A DNA stretch of 49,735 nucleotides from the NCBI GenBank assembly GCA_024642205.1, contig JAHEBQ010000046.1:1-49735 (forward strand). The letters are read 5' to 3'. The DNA is from Planctomycetaceae bacterium (lineage in GTDB: Bacteria; Planctomycetota; Planctomycetia; Pirellulales; Pirellulaceae). This document shows positions 36,181 to 44,680 of this stretch, one piece after another. Below the pieces are notes generated by a model. The model was given only the letters and a program-made list of their open reading frames with translations. It ran no database searches and was not told where the DNA came from. Every line of letters begins with the position of its first letter. Positions within the stretch are counted from its first letter, which is position 1. A program made the translations under genes and the position numbers.

Positions 36181-37251
36181 ATGACAACAGAAACCTTGCT
36201 TCCATTTCAATGCGACTTTGAAAGGCAAATCGGATTCGATTTTCTCCGCGCCACAGAGCTTGCCGCACTCAATACGCTTCAGTGGCTTGGCAAGGGCCAG
36301 AAAGAGAAAGCGGACGAAGCTGCCTGCGATGCGATTCGGGGCATGTTTGACTTGATGGACATTTGTGGGCAGGTCGTCATCGGCGAAGGGATCAAGGACG
36401 AAGCGCCGGGACTCTTTGCCGGTGAAAGGGTTGGCTCGTGGAAGACGGGTGCACCTCGTTTTGAAATCGCATTGGACCCGGTCGATGGAACGACCAACGT
36501 AGGAAAGGGCATGCCTAATTCCATCAGCTGCATAGCCGCGGCAGCATTGACCGGCGAAAACGAAACCTGTCTTCAGGACATTCCCGCTTTTTACATGAAC
36601 AAACTCGCCTATCCGCTGGAAGTCAGGCGGGCTTGGTTTGAAGATCCCGGGCTACCAATTCATATCGATGCACCGATCGCTGAAGTCATCGATGTGACCG
36701 CGAGGGTCCTGGGAAAGGAAGTCCGCGACGTGGTGGTTTGCGTGTTGGATCGTCCGCGAAATGAAGCGCTCATCGAAGCCGTCCGACGAAAAGGTGCCGC
36801 GCTAAGGATGATCATGGACGGGGATATAGCTGCGGCCTTGGCACCGGCGATGCACACCTCGAACATCGATCTTTATGCCGGGATCGGGGGTGCACCAGAA
36901 GCGATTCTATCGGCCGCGGCCCTACGCTGTCTGGGGGGTGGAATGCGGGCGAAAATCTGGCCGCGAGACGAAGCCGAAAAGCAAGAGCTGATCGCCCGAG
37001 GCTGGGGAGACCGCCTGGACAAAGAGTACATGTCGAGAGACTTGGCAGGTGGTGGAAACCTCGTTTTTGCCGCCACTGGAATTAGCGACAGTCCGCTGTT
37101 GCGCGGTGTGCAGGTCCGTGGGTCCGTGGCCACTACGCATTCGGTGATCATGAGAGCACGCAGCGGCACCGTTCGGTTTGTCACGGCACATCATGATCTG
37201 GAGCGAAAAACGATCCACCTTCGATCGACCGGTACAGAACGGCAAATCTGA
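36181..37251 (+). CDS. glpX: Class II fructose-1,6-bisphosphatase (GlpX type)
   Basis: The protein has 356 residues from the ATG at 36181, with AGAGAG 7 bases upstream; an ATG 6 codons earlier is possible. It converts fructose-1,6-bisphosphate to fructose-6-phosphate in gluconeogenesis, in the cytoplasm. Family motifs are FDFLRATELAALNTLQWLGKG, GQVVIGEGIKDEAPGLF, ALDPVDGTTNVGKGMPNS (metal-binding Asp and the substrate loop), DLYAGIGGAPEAILSAAALR and NLVFAATGISDSPLLRG. Length is close to the usual 320-340, with a slightly longer N-terminus. It is convergent with the CobW-like gene. The aquaglyceroporin two genes away recalls the E. coli glpFKX set, but opposite strands and no glycerol kinase make that link weak. 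Confidence 0.95.
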   Translation: MTTETLLPFQCDFERQIGFDFLRATELAALNTLQWLGKGQKEKADEAACDAIRGMFDLMDICGQVVIGEGIKDEAPGLFAGERVGSWKTGAPRFEIALDPVDGTTNVGKGMPNSISCIAAAALTGENETCLQDIPAFYMNKLAYPLEVRRAWFEDPGLPIHIDAPIAEVIDVTARVLGKEVRDVVVCVLDRPRNEALIEAVRRKGAALRMIMDGDIAAALAPAMHTSNIDLYAGIGGAPEAILSAAALRCLGGGMRAKIWPRDEAEKQELIARGWGDRLDKEYMSRDLAGGGNLVFAATGISDSPLLRGVQVRGSVATTHSVIMRARSGTVRFVTAHHDLERKTIHLRSTGTERQI

Positions 37252-37473
37252 ATCCAACGGGTCACTGGTGCCGGGATCAGACGGTGTATCCGAACACGCG
37301 AGTCCCGCGAAAAAACTGGACTCATCCGTATACCGGTCGGCATGGCAAACAGACCATTACATAGCACGCGAACACGTGGGAAATGTTCTGCTATTTTTCA
37401 TTTGCCCGTTACGACGGAAATGATCGAAAATGGCTAGAGGGTTTTGTTGGTTAACGACTTCGCGCAGATTTTT

Positions 37474-38571
37474 TCAGGTGATCCGGTGGGTTGGGACCGG
37501 GCGGCCCGGCCGAAAACTCTGAAGCGTGTTAATAACCGTCGCAGCTCCCAGCTTACCAGCTTCCTGGTGAATTGCTTTGCGGACCGTTTCGGTCAACAAC
37601 TCCGGGTCGACCGCGACTCTCGCGTTAACCACGACATTTGCTTTGGGTGTCTGGCAGCCAGAGGCAAGAGAAAGCTGGGGTTCCGTTTCACTACTGACGA
37701 GGTTGGCAACGGCGTAATAACCGTCTGACATTCCAATTGCCTTCAGGTGTGCCGTTTCCGCGGAAATCGTCGCAAAATCGGCTTTGAGTTGGCTTAAAAG
37801 TGATACCAGAAAGCGATCCAGATCGACCCTGCCTGGAGCGGACAAATCGACCTGGCAATTGAGCCATCCCAGTTCCGCTTCGCCCTCCGCATAAATTTCA
37901 TAATCCACGTCCATGAGACGTTGCCCGAAGTTACCTTCTTGATCAAGGAACTCGCAGAAGGCCTCAAAGCCCTCCCCCGTTTTGGCGGACATTCGCACAA
38001 CCGGTCGGCCTGAGAATTGTTCGTCCAGAAGTCCTGCCAAATGCTCGATTTCGTCGAGAGACAGCTCGTCAATACGGTTGACGATCACAAAATCCGCCTC
38101 CTCGATTTGTTTGCGAAAGATGTACTCGGCCTGGGGTGAAAATCCGCCCTTTTTCTCACGACGAAGAATCTTGGCACCGTGACTTGGTTTCACAATGACC
38201 CCATAGGGAGCAATCTCGAAGGGCTGCGAGTAAATTTCCTGAAGGGGACGAATCACTGTTGCCACCAAGTCGGTGCAACTTCCAACTGGCTCGGCCAAAA
38301 TTACATCCGGTCGACTGGCCTTACCGAGTCGTTCGACGGTATCGGTCAACTCGTTGAAATTACAACAAAAACACGATCCGGCCACCTCGCCAACATCGAA
38401 TCCCTGCGAACGAAGAATGTTCGTGTCGACTAAATCCGTCGCTTGATCGTTTGTGACGATGACGACTCGTTGTCCCTTCGCCTGAAATCGTTTGGCAAGC
38501 CGGGAGACGGTGGTGGTTTTACCAGCACCCAAAAAGCCGCCGATCATAATGAAACGTGGATTGTCGCTCAT
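37474..38571 (-). CDS. CobW/G3E-like P-loop GTPase
   Basis: The protein has 365 residues from the ATG at 38571, with AAGGA 9 bases upstream. The G1 motif is GGFLGAGKTTT (about 11-21). A CFCC cysteine cluster at about 67-70 matches the CxCC metal-binding motif of G3E GTPases of the COG0523 kind, which pass Zn, Co or other metals to target proteins. ILAEPVGSCTD (92-101) is the Walker B region. The guanine-specificity motif reads NRID instead of NKxD. The C-terminal half differs from the usual CobW_C domain. It lies 43 bases downstream of the aquaglyceroporin and should be co-transcribed with it under the ArsR-type operator. A metal or metalloid chaperone role is inferred from motif and context. 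Confidence 0.88.
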   Translation of the reverse strand: MSDNPRFIMIGGFLGAGKTTTVSRLAKRFQAKGQRVVIVTNDQATDLVDTNILRSQGFDVGEVAGSCFCCNFNELTDTVERLGKASRPDVILAEPVGSCTDLVATVIRPLQEIYSQPFEIAPYGVIVKPSHGAKILRREKKGGFSPQAEYIFRKQIEEADFVIVNRIDELSLDEIEHLAGLLDEQFSGRPVVRMSAKTGEGFEAFCEFLDQEGNFGQRLMDVDYEIYAEGEAELGWLNCQVDLSAPGRVDLDRFLVSLLSQLKADFATISAETAHLKAIGMSDGYYAVANLVSSETEPQLSLASGCQTPKANVVVNARVAVDPELLTETVRKAIHQEAGKLGAATVINTLQSFRPGRPVPTHRIT

Positions 38572-38614
38572 AGCAAATTGTCCTTCGTTGCGGTAATCAT
38601 GGAACGGGTCATGT

Positions 38615-39493
38615 TTATGTTTTCGAATCCGGAGGCGGATACGCAGGGCTGAGAAAGGCATACTGGAAACCGCCGCCCGCGATTGCGCCCACGATCGGAG
38701 CCAGGATGTAAACCGTCAGCCAGCCCGGATCGGCCAGTCCGGGGATCGCAACGTTTCCCCAACCTGCAAACCAGGCGAACAAACGGGGGCCAAAATCGCG
38801 TGCCGGATTAAAGCAAGCCTGTGTCAATGGAGCCAATATGGAAATCAAGGCGCTAACCGTTAATCCGATAAATACTGGAGCAAGGTTTGCCATCGGCCGC
38901 CCAGTGTTTCGTTTGTCTGTAACCGCAAAGACAACACCGGCAAGGATGAAGGTTCCAAAGAACTCGGCAATTATTGCCTTGCCCTGTGAGAACAGCGTTT
39001 TGAGATGGGAGTGGGCAGTTGCATCGTAAGGCCCCGGTTTCGCAGCGATCGTTCCTGGATTGGGAAAATACTCGCCATAACACATTGCAGTCACGATGCT
39101 TCCCGGTTCGCCGCGGACGACATTTTTTTCCTTCTCTTTGGCTTCCAGGAATCCTGCGAACAGCGCGTACAGAAGTACAGCTGCAAGAATCGCGCCGGCC
39201 AACTGGGCGACTACATAGGGAGCCACTCGTGACCACGAGTGCTTACCCCATACCGCCAATGCAATGGTAATCGCAGGATTGATATGCGCTCCGCTGATCG
39301 CATCGACTGCGAAAATCGCGATCATGATTGCCAGGCCCCAGACGATGGCGACCTGCCACAAACCCGTCTGCGCGTCCGTCAAAACGGCGGTATGAACAAC
39401 CCCGCATCCAAATAGTACAAGCAGAAAAGTCCCGAACGCCTCGGCAACCATCACTTTGCCAAGCGGCATTTTCGTTTGCATTTTGGTAACCAT
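38615..39493 (-). CDS. Aquaglyceroporin (MIP family)
   Basis: This 292-residue membrane channel has six helices and two half-helices. The first NPA is in GAHINPAITIAL (72-74). The second is in QACFNPARDFGPR (229-231), and the Asp after NPAR marks the glycerol-facilitator (GlpF-like) subtype rather than strict water channels. A charged insert of about 45 residues (LEAKEKEKNVVRGEPG and on) sits in the loop after helix 3. Such channels pass glycerol, urea, water and also As(III) as arsenite. The divergent gene is an ArsR regulator and a palindrome lies between them, so metalloid control is likely; the AqpS arsenic channel of Sinorhizobium is a known parallel. No arsenate reductase or ArsB/Acr3 pump is in the window. 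Confidence 0.9.
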   Translation of the reverse strand: MVTKMQTKMPLGKVMVAEAFGTFLLVLFGCGVVHTAVLTDAQTGLWQVAIVWGLAIMIAIFAVDAISGAHINPAITIALAVWGKHSWSRVAPYVVAQLAGAILAAVLLYALFAGFLEAKEKEKNVVRGEPGSIVTAMCYGEYFPNPGTIAAKPGPYDATAHSHLKTLFSQGKAIIAEFFGTFILAGVVFAVTDKRNTGRPMANLAPVFIGLTVSALISILAPLTQACFNPARDFGPRLFAWFAGWGNVAIPGLADPGWLTVYILAPIVGAIAGGGFQYAFLSPAYPPPDSKT

Positions 39494-39530
39494 TCGCCAA
39501 GCCGCACGAGAGACACAACCTCTGGCTTTT

Positions 39531-39552
39531 CATTCTAACAGTCATTAGAATG
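39531..39552. promoter_or_regulatory. Perfect 22-bp palindrome, likely ArsR operator
   Basis: CATTCTAA (39531-39538) is separated by 6 bases from its exact reverse complement TTAGAATG (39545-39552). It lies in the 114-base gap between the divergent aquaglyceroporin and arsR-type genes, 38 bases from the former and 56 from the latter. Position, symmetry and AT-rich arms fit a dimeric ArsR/SmtB operator controlling both directions. Confidence 0.75.
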
Positions 39553-39607
39553 TACACAAGCCGGAAGAATCGCGAACCACCCGTTCATTGAATTGTGGAG
39601 AACGTAA

Positions 39608-39916
39608 ATGAATGACCCGCTTTCCGCAGAAAAGTGCTCGGACTTGCTCAAAGCAATCGCGGACCCACATCGCCTCCACTTGATTCAGGCATTGCGCGAA
39701 CGTGCTCAAAGCGTCTCGGACCTGGCGGCGCTACTGGACATGGATATTGGAAATGTGTCCCACCACCTGAAGGTACTTCGCCAGCAAGAGATCGTTGCGT
39801 TTCGACGCGAAGGAAAAACCATGATTTATTCGCTGTCCAATGAGCTTTTCAACAGTCACAAATCAAATTCCGATGAATTCGATTTTGGATGTTGCCGTCT
39901 CGAACTGCCAAAATAG
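39608..39916 (+). CDS. ArsR/SmtB family transcriptional regulator
   Basis: This 102-residue repressor-type winged helix protein has GGAG 8 bases before the ATG. LLKAIADPHRLHLIQALRE opens the family fold, and SVSDLAALLDMDIGNVSHHL is the helix-turn-helix. The classical ArsR metal motif (ELCVCDL in helix 3) is missing. Instead a vicinal cysteine pair ends the protein, DFGCCRLELPK (Cys95-Cys96), and Cys10 lies near the N-terminus. These could form a trivalent metalloid or soft-metal site of a non-classical ArsR. It is divergent from the aquaglyceroporin-CobW operon and probably controls it and itself through the palindrome at 39531-39552. The inducer is unknown. Confidence 0.92.
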   Translation: MNDPLSAEKCSDLLKAIADPHRLHLIQALRERAQSVSDLAALLDMDIGNVSHHLKVLRQQEIVAFRREGKTMIYSLSNELFNSHKSNSDEFDFGCCRLELPK

Positions 39917-40244
39917 AATTCCGAAAATGTGCGGAAAAAGACCTCCAACGATGGCATTTCCGTTAACTTTTGTCTGGCTCCCAGCCCAAAAATGCAACTG
40001 AACCGGGGTTAAACGAGCCCATCATTCCGGCCATGAAACAGAACCGTCCGTTGGCAGGGGGAAAAGAAAACACCCGTAATCAACTGTTTGCGGAATTCCG
40101 ATAGCCGGAAATTGACAATTATCTATACTCGGCGGTAAGGGAATTATTGCCAATTCCGAAAGCCGTCGTTTGATTGAGCATTGCTCTATTTGAGTGAATA
40201 ACGCGTCAACCATAGGCTTCATCGATCATACCAGGAGAAGCGGG
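39917..40244. other. Intergenic region between arsR-type gene and DUF1559 gene
   Basis: About 330 bases without a gene. TTGACA at 40112-40117 and TATACT at 40124-40129 are only 6 bases apart, so they do not form one promoter; TATACT may serve alone as a -10 box. Confidence 0.4.
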
Positions 40245-41279
40245 ATGAATACAAAGAAACAAGGGTTTACGCTCGTCGAGCTATTGGTTGTCATTGCAAT
40301 TATCGGCATTCTGATTGGAATGTTACTGCCTGCTGTACAACAAGTCAGGGAAGCCGCTCGTCGAATTTCCTGTGCCAACAATTTGAAAAACATTGTTTTG
40401 GCCATGCATAACTACGAAGGTTCCTTCAAGATATTTCCGCAGGGTTCCGAGGCCCGGTTTGGGCCTGCACTGCCAAACACGAATCTTTATCTCAGTGCGT
40501 TCGCGACCACTTTGCCGTTCATTGAGCAGGAGAATCTACAAAACCTGATTGACCAGACTCGCCCATGGGAACAGCAGACATCGCTTGTTGCGAGTACTCC
40601 TGTCAACTCGTTTGTATGCCCCTCAAACAATGGGGAGAACCCTGTCGTCGACCCGGAATTCGGCGCTCTTTCCGCTGGATTGGGACTTCCGATTGGCGGA
40701 ACTTTTTCGGTGACGACCTATTTGCTTTCCAAAGGAGCGAACTACCGTTGGTGCAACCAACCGGCGTCCGTGATTGGTAAGGGAATGTTTGATCTGGGAC
40801 TAAGGACCGGATTCAGAGACATTACCGACGGCACCAGCAATACGATTTGTCTTGGTGAAGGCGCGACTGGATCAAATTGGCAAATTAGTATTGGGCAGGG
40901 AACCAGCGGACCACCTGCCTTGGATGCCTCAGGCCAGCCCGTGTCTGCCTTCCAAGCCTGGATCGTACCTCAGCCGAATAGTACGACGTACAAGGGATTG
41001 GGGCTCTCAACTCGCACGAGTATCTTTGCTTCGACGGCCGACCCATTGAACAAGAATCCCGTGACGGAAACGTTGGTGGACGATTCTGGATTTGATGGAA
41101 AAGCGGGGGGGACTGTCAGCGACAGCGATTCAACAAGTAACTTCCGTAGCAATCACCCAGGTGGCGGCAATTTTGCGTTTGCGGATGGATCTGTCCAGTT
41201 CCTGACTGATTCGATCGGCGTTACGACCTACCAGGGGTTATCGACGATTCAGGGCGGTGAAGTCGTCAGTGCAAAATAG
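40245..41279 (+). CDS. DUF1559 prepilin-like protein
   Basis: The protein has 344 residues from the ATG at 40245, preceded by AGGAG about 9 bases upstream. It opens with a type IV prepilin signal, KQGFTLVELLVVIAIIGILI, cut between Gly and Phe by a prepilin peptidase. It continues with the DUF1559 core: AVQQVREAARRISCANNLKN, then a beta-rich domain with TDGTSNTICLGEG, and it ends with the H-X9-DG motif, HPGGGNFAFADGSVQF. DUF1559 proteins are a large planctomycete-specific expansion of pseudopilin-like surface proteins of unknown function. This is a typical full-length member. It is followed at 144 bases by an unrelated enzyme gene. Confidence 0.95.
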   Translation: MNTKKQGFTLVELLVVIAIIGILIGMLLPAVQQVREAARRISCANNLKNIVLAMHNYEGSFKIFPQGSEARFGPALPNTNLYLSAFATTLPFIEQENLQNLIDQTRPWEQQTSLVASTPVNSFVCPSNNGENPVVDPEFGALSAGLGLPIGGTFSVTTYLLSKGANYRWCNQPASVIGKGMFDLGLRTGFRDITDGTSNTICLGEGATGSNWQISIGQGTSGPPALDASGQPVSAFQAWIVPQPNSTTYKGLGLSTRTSIFASTADPLNKNPVTETLVDDSGFDGKAGGTVSDSDSTSNFRSNHPGGGNFAFADGSVQFLTDSIGVTTYQGLSTIQGGEVVSAK

Positions 41280-41422
41280 CCGTGCCAGTGGCGCGGTTGA
41301 CTACACACCGATGCGTAAGTCAGCATCCCGTCGTAGACAGCCTGCTGGAGCATTCAACGGTGGATATTCGGCCGCGATCGTGGCCGTTCGGGCCGAAGAC
41401 GCAGGGTTTCAGGTGCAGAAGA

Positions 41423-43114
41423 ATGACCGGATTCGCGGCCGTTGCGTCAATGAATAACCGATCTGTTCTGGATTCGGCAATTTCTGACTTAAAGGCCGGA
41501 TCTGGTCGTCTGCAGTTGATGTCGATCGGTCAACGTCGAGCGTTGGTCGACCGGTGTGTTCCCAGGGTTGCCGGTATCGCCAGGACTTGGGTTGCCACGG
41601 CTTGCGCGGCAAAACGAATATCGTCGGAGCAGTGCGGCGTTGCGGAAGAAATTCTGGGCGGCCCCGGAACCCTGCTTCGATATCTTCAACTGCTTTCGCA
41701 TGTGTTTCACGACATCGAACGCTTTGAGACACCACGACTCCCGGGAAAACCACGACGTAATTCCCGGGGAAGGATTTGTGTTCCCATTCTGCCAGTGCGA
41801 AGCCTGTTCGACCAAGTCGCTTTCTGGGGATTGAAAGCCGAGGTCTGGCTTGAGCAAGATGCCGATGGTGAGTCGTTGTTTACGGAACAACGGGCCGTTC
41901 GCGATCCGGCAAAGGCGAGAGTTGCGGGAGTTCTCGGCGCGGGAAATGTAAGTGTGATCCCGGCCACCGACATGCTCTACAAGATTTTTCAGGACAACGA
42001 AGCGGTTCTGTTGAAACTGAACCCGGTCAACGAATACCTCGAGCCGATTTTTACCGATGCGTTTCGACCGCTGATTGATGCAAAACTGTTGAGATTGATT
42101 CGCGGAGGTAGCGAGATCGGCAACGCACTTGTAAACCACCCGGGAATTGACTCACTCCATATTACCGGCTCCAAACACACGCATGACGCGATCGTCTGGG
42201 GACCTGACGCCGAGGAACGAACGAGACGTCGTCGGGAGGGCAATCCACTGGTCACCAAGCCCATCACAAGCGAACTGGGAAATGTAACGCCCTGGGTCGT
42301 GGTGCCCGGAAATTATTCACAGCGAGAACTCCGATCCCAGGCCGAACATGTCGTTGCTTCGATTGTAAACAACGCTTCTTTCAACTGCCTGTCAACCAGG
42401 ATGATCGTCACTTCGAAGGCCTGGCCACAACGCAACGAGTTCCTTGAATTGGTAGAAACGCTGCTAAAGGCCGTTCCAGCCCGCGTCGCGTACTATCCAG
42501 GAGCAAGGGAACGATTCGAAATTGCGACCGGTCGAACCGCTCCAGATACCGATGATGACACGTTGCCCTGGACCTTGATCCGGAATGTGAATCTTGAAGC
42601 TTCCCCACATCTGTTTCAGGAAGAATCGTTCGTTTGCGTGTGTGCTGAAACGACGATTGACGAGCCATCCGACGTCAGATTCCTTGCGAAGGCCGTCGAC
42701 TTTGTAAACGAACACCTGTTCGGAACATTATGCGCGACTTTGACCGTTTCCAATGAATTCCGCCGTGATAGGCGAATTGATCTCGAAAACGCACTTGCAC
42801 GGATGCGCTATGGTTCGGTTTGTATCAATCAATGGTCCGGCGTCGTCTACGGCCTGATGACTCCACCTTGGGGTGCTCACCCGAGCGAAAAAATCGGTTC
42901 CACGCAAAGCGGCATCGGTCACGTTCATAACACATTTCAATTGACCAACTTCGACAAGACCGTGATGTGGGGACCACTGTGCAATTTTCCCAAACCAGTT
43001 TGGCTGCCTTCCCACCGAACGGGACGCGAGATAGGCTGGGCATTAGCGCGATTTTACCAACAACCTTCAATAAGACGAATACCTTCACTACTGTTTCATT
43101 CGCTGCGAGGATAG
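41423..43114 (+). CDS. Aldehyde dehydrogenase superfamily protein
   Basis: The protein has 563 residues from the ATG at 41423, which has an AGGTG element upstream; a second ATG lies 9 codons on. It is related to NAD(P)-dependent aldehyde dehydrogenases. GVLGAGNVSVIPATDML is the cofactor-binding start, SLHITGSKHTHDAI the second glycine motif, TSELGNVTPWVV has the general-base Glu, and NNASFNCLSTRM the catalytic Cys. The long N-terminal helix region (about 1-150) and an Arg-rich insert (EERTRRRREGNP) set it apart from typical 480-residue enzymes. An oxidoreductase acting on long-chain aldehydes or acyl groups is possible but not shown. It is followed by the beta-helix lipoprotein with a 185-base gap; a shared pathway is not established. 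Confidence 0.85.
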   Translation: MTGFAAVASMNNRSVLDSAISDLKAGSGRLQLMSIGQRRALVDRCVPRVAGIARTWVATACAAKRISSEQCGVAEEILGGPGTLLRYLQLLSHVFHDIERFETPRLPGKPRRNSRGRICVPILPVRSLFDQVAFWGLKAEVWLEQDADGESLFTEQRAVRDPAKARVAGVLGAGNVSVIPATDMLYKIFQDNEAVLLKLNPVNEYLEPIFTDAFRPLIDAKLLRLIRGGSEIGNALVNHPGIDSLHITGSKHTHDAIVWGPDAEERTRRRREGNPLVTKPITSELGNVTPWVVVPGNYSQRELRSQAEHVVASIVNNASFNCLSTRMIVTSKAWPQRNEFLELVETLLKAVPARVAYYPGARERFEIATGRTAPDTDDDTLPWTLIRNVNLEASPHLFQEESFVCVCAETTIDEPSDVRFLAKAVDFVNEHLFGTLCATLTVSNEFRRDRRIDLENALARMRYGSVCINQWSGVVYGLMTPPWGAHPSEKIGSTQSGIGHVHNTFQLTNFDKTVMWGPLCNFPKPVWLPSHRTGREIGWALARFYQQPSIRRIPSLLFHSLRG

Positions 43115-43299
43115 TCATGGGTCGCCGCTGGACCTGGAGGATTGAGATCCACCGAGAACCTTGTGGTGAATATCCAAGTCTCATGGCGTTAGGAAACGTA
43201 CCAACCGAAACACGGATTATCGCACGGTAATGCTCGCCTCACGGTTCTCGCGATGATTAACAGCAACGTCTTCGTTGCTCTAATACGAAAGCAATTTCC

Positions 43300-44625
43300 A
43301 TGAACTTCATTCAGACTGCATGTGCAGCCTCGTTACTCCTTCTTTTTGTCGCCTGCAATGGTTCTTCCACGGTGAAACCAGGTGATCGTACCGCGACTTC
43401 CGGCGCGAATGACGCGTCTCATGACGGGACGGATGCAGAATCGGCCGCACACATCATCATTGAACCCGGTCCCGACGCGCAAACCAAAGCCCAGGAGGCC
43501 CTGATCCTCGCCGAACCCGGTGACGTCATCGAGTTTTCGGAAGGCACATTTCAATTCGATGGAACCCTGTCTTTGGATGGGGTCAACGATGTCACGATTC
43601 GAGGCCGGGGCATGGAAAAAACCCTCCTGAATTTTTCGAAGTTTCGGTCCGGAAAAGGTGGTGAGGGCTTGAAGGTGAAGGGAAACAACTTCACCATCGA
43701 GAACCTCACGATCGAGGACACTCCGGGCGATGCGATCAAACTGCAAGACTGTAACGGTCTGACGATACGCCGCGTTCGCACCTGGTGGACAGGCGGGCCA
43801 GCGACCGAAAACGGCGCCTATGGCCTTTATCCTGTGCTGTCAACCAATGTTTTGATTGAAAACTGCATTGCCGAAGGTGCTTCGGACGCCGGTATTTATG
43901 TTGGACAGTCAAAGCAGGTGATTGTCCGGAATTGTCGAACCGAGCAGAACGTAGCTGGCATTGAGATTGAAAACTGTATTAACGCAGATGTCTACGATAA
44001 CGTGGCGAAAAACAACACTGGCGGCATTCTAGTGTTTTCGCTACCAGGACTAACTGTTAAAAACGGCTCCGACTGTCGCGTGTTCAACAACGAGATCCTG
44101 TTAAACAACCACGCCAATTTTGCACAGACCGGTGCAATTGTGTCGACCGTACCTCCAGGCACCGGGTTGATGATCATGGCGAACGATCGTGTGGAAGCGT
44201 TCGGGAATAATTTTGACGGTAACAACGGTGCGAGTTGCCTGATCGCGAGTTTCCTGATTTCCCAGCGGAAATTCGATGATGCGCAATACGATCCATTTCC
44301 TGAAGCGATCGACATACACGACAATACGTTCACCGGTGGAGGCACAAAACCACAAGGTGAGTTTTTGAAAGTGTTTAGCGAGGCAACCGGCAAACCTCTT
44401 CCCGACATCGTTTTTGATGGAATTCTCGATTCGGCGAAACTGGTCGACGGCTCCCTGCCTGGATCTTTGAACTTCTCGATCAAGGACAACCGTAACGCAA
44501 CATTTGTCAACCTGGACCTCGGCAAGACCTTCGCAGGAAAACAGCCGGAACCAAGCATGGATTCCGCTCCATTTGCCGGGTCACTTCCTTCCGTCTCGGC
44601 CGTCATGATCCCTGGTGTTGAGTAA
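43300..44625 (+). CDS. Parallel beta-helix repeat lipoprotein (TIGR03805-like)
   Basis: The 441-residue protein has a lipoprotein signal, SLLLLFVACNG with lipid Cys19, so it should be anchored in the outer or inner membrane facing outward. After a polar linker comes a right-handed parallel beta-helix: PGDVIEFSEGTFQFDGTLSL, VNDVTIRGRGMEKTLLNF, NNFTIENLTIEDTPGDAI, NVLIENCIAEGASDAGIYVG and more turns. This matches my knowledge of TIGR03805, a family that regularly pairs with a second exported protein, the diheme SO2930/TIGR03806 family. That partner follows here with a 55-base gap. Beta-helix proteins of this kind often bind or cleave polysaccharides, but no catalytic residues were identified. 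The function of the pair is unknown. Confidence 0.87.
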   Translation: MNFIQTACAASLLLLFVACNGSSTVKPGDRTATSGANDASHDGTDAESAAHIIIEPGPDAQTKAQEALILAEPGDVIEFSEGTFQFDGTLSLDGVNDVTIRGRGMEKTLLNFSKFRSGKGGEGLKVKGNNFTIENLTIEDTPGDAIKLQDCNGLTIRRVRTWWTGGPATENGAYGLYPVLSTNVLIENCIAEGASDAGIYVGQSKQVIVRNCRTEQNVAGIEIENCINADVYDNVAKNNTGGILVFSLPGLTVKNGSDCRVFNNEILLNNHANFAQTGAIVSTVPPGTGLMIMANDRVEAFGNNFDGNNGASCLIASFLISQRKFDDAQYDPFPEAIDIHDNTFTGGGTKPQGEFLKVFSEATGKPLPDIVFDGILDSAKLVDGSLPGSLNFSIKDNRNATFVNLDLGKTFAGKQPEPSMDSAPFAGSLPSVSAVMIPGVE

Positions 44626-44680
44626 TCATGATTCGATACCGTTTTCAAGTCCCCGCTCTGGTAACCGTTCCCCTCGTGCC

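Noticed and set aside
36181..39493. A glycerol operon of the glpF-glpX kind
   Set aside because: glpX and the channel are on opposite strands and no glycerol kinase or dehydrogenase is present; ArsR control fits the channel better.
40112..40129. A sigma-70 promoter from TTGACA and TATACT before the DUF1559 gene
   Set aside because: The elements are 6 bases apart instead of about 17.
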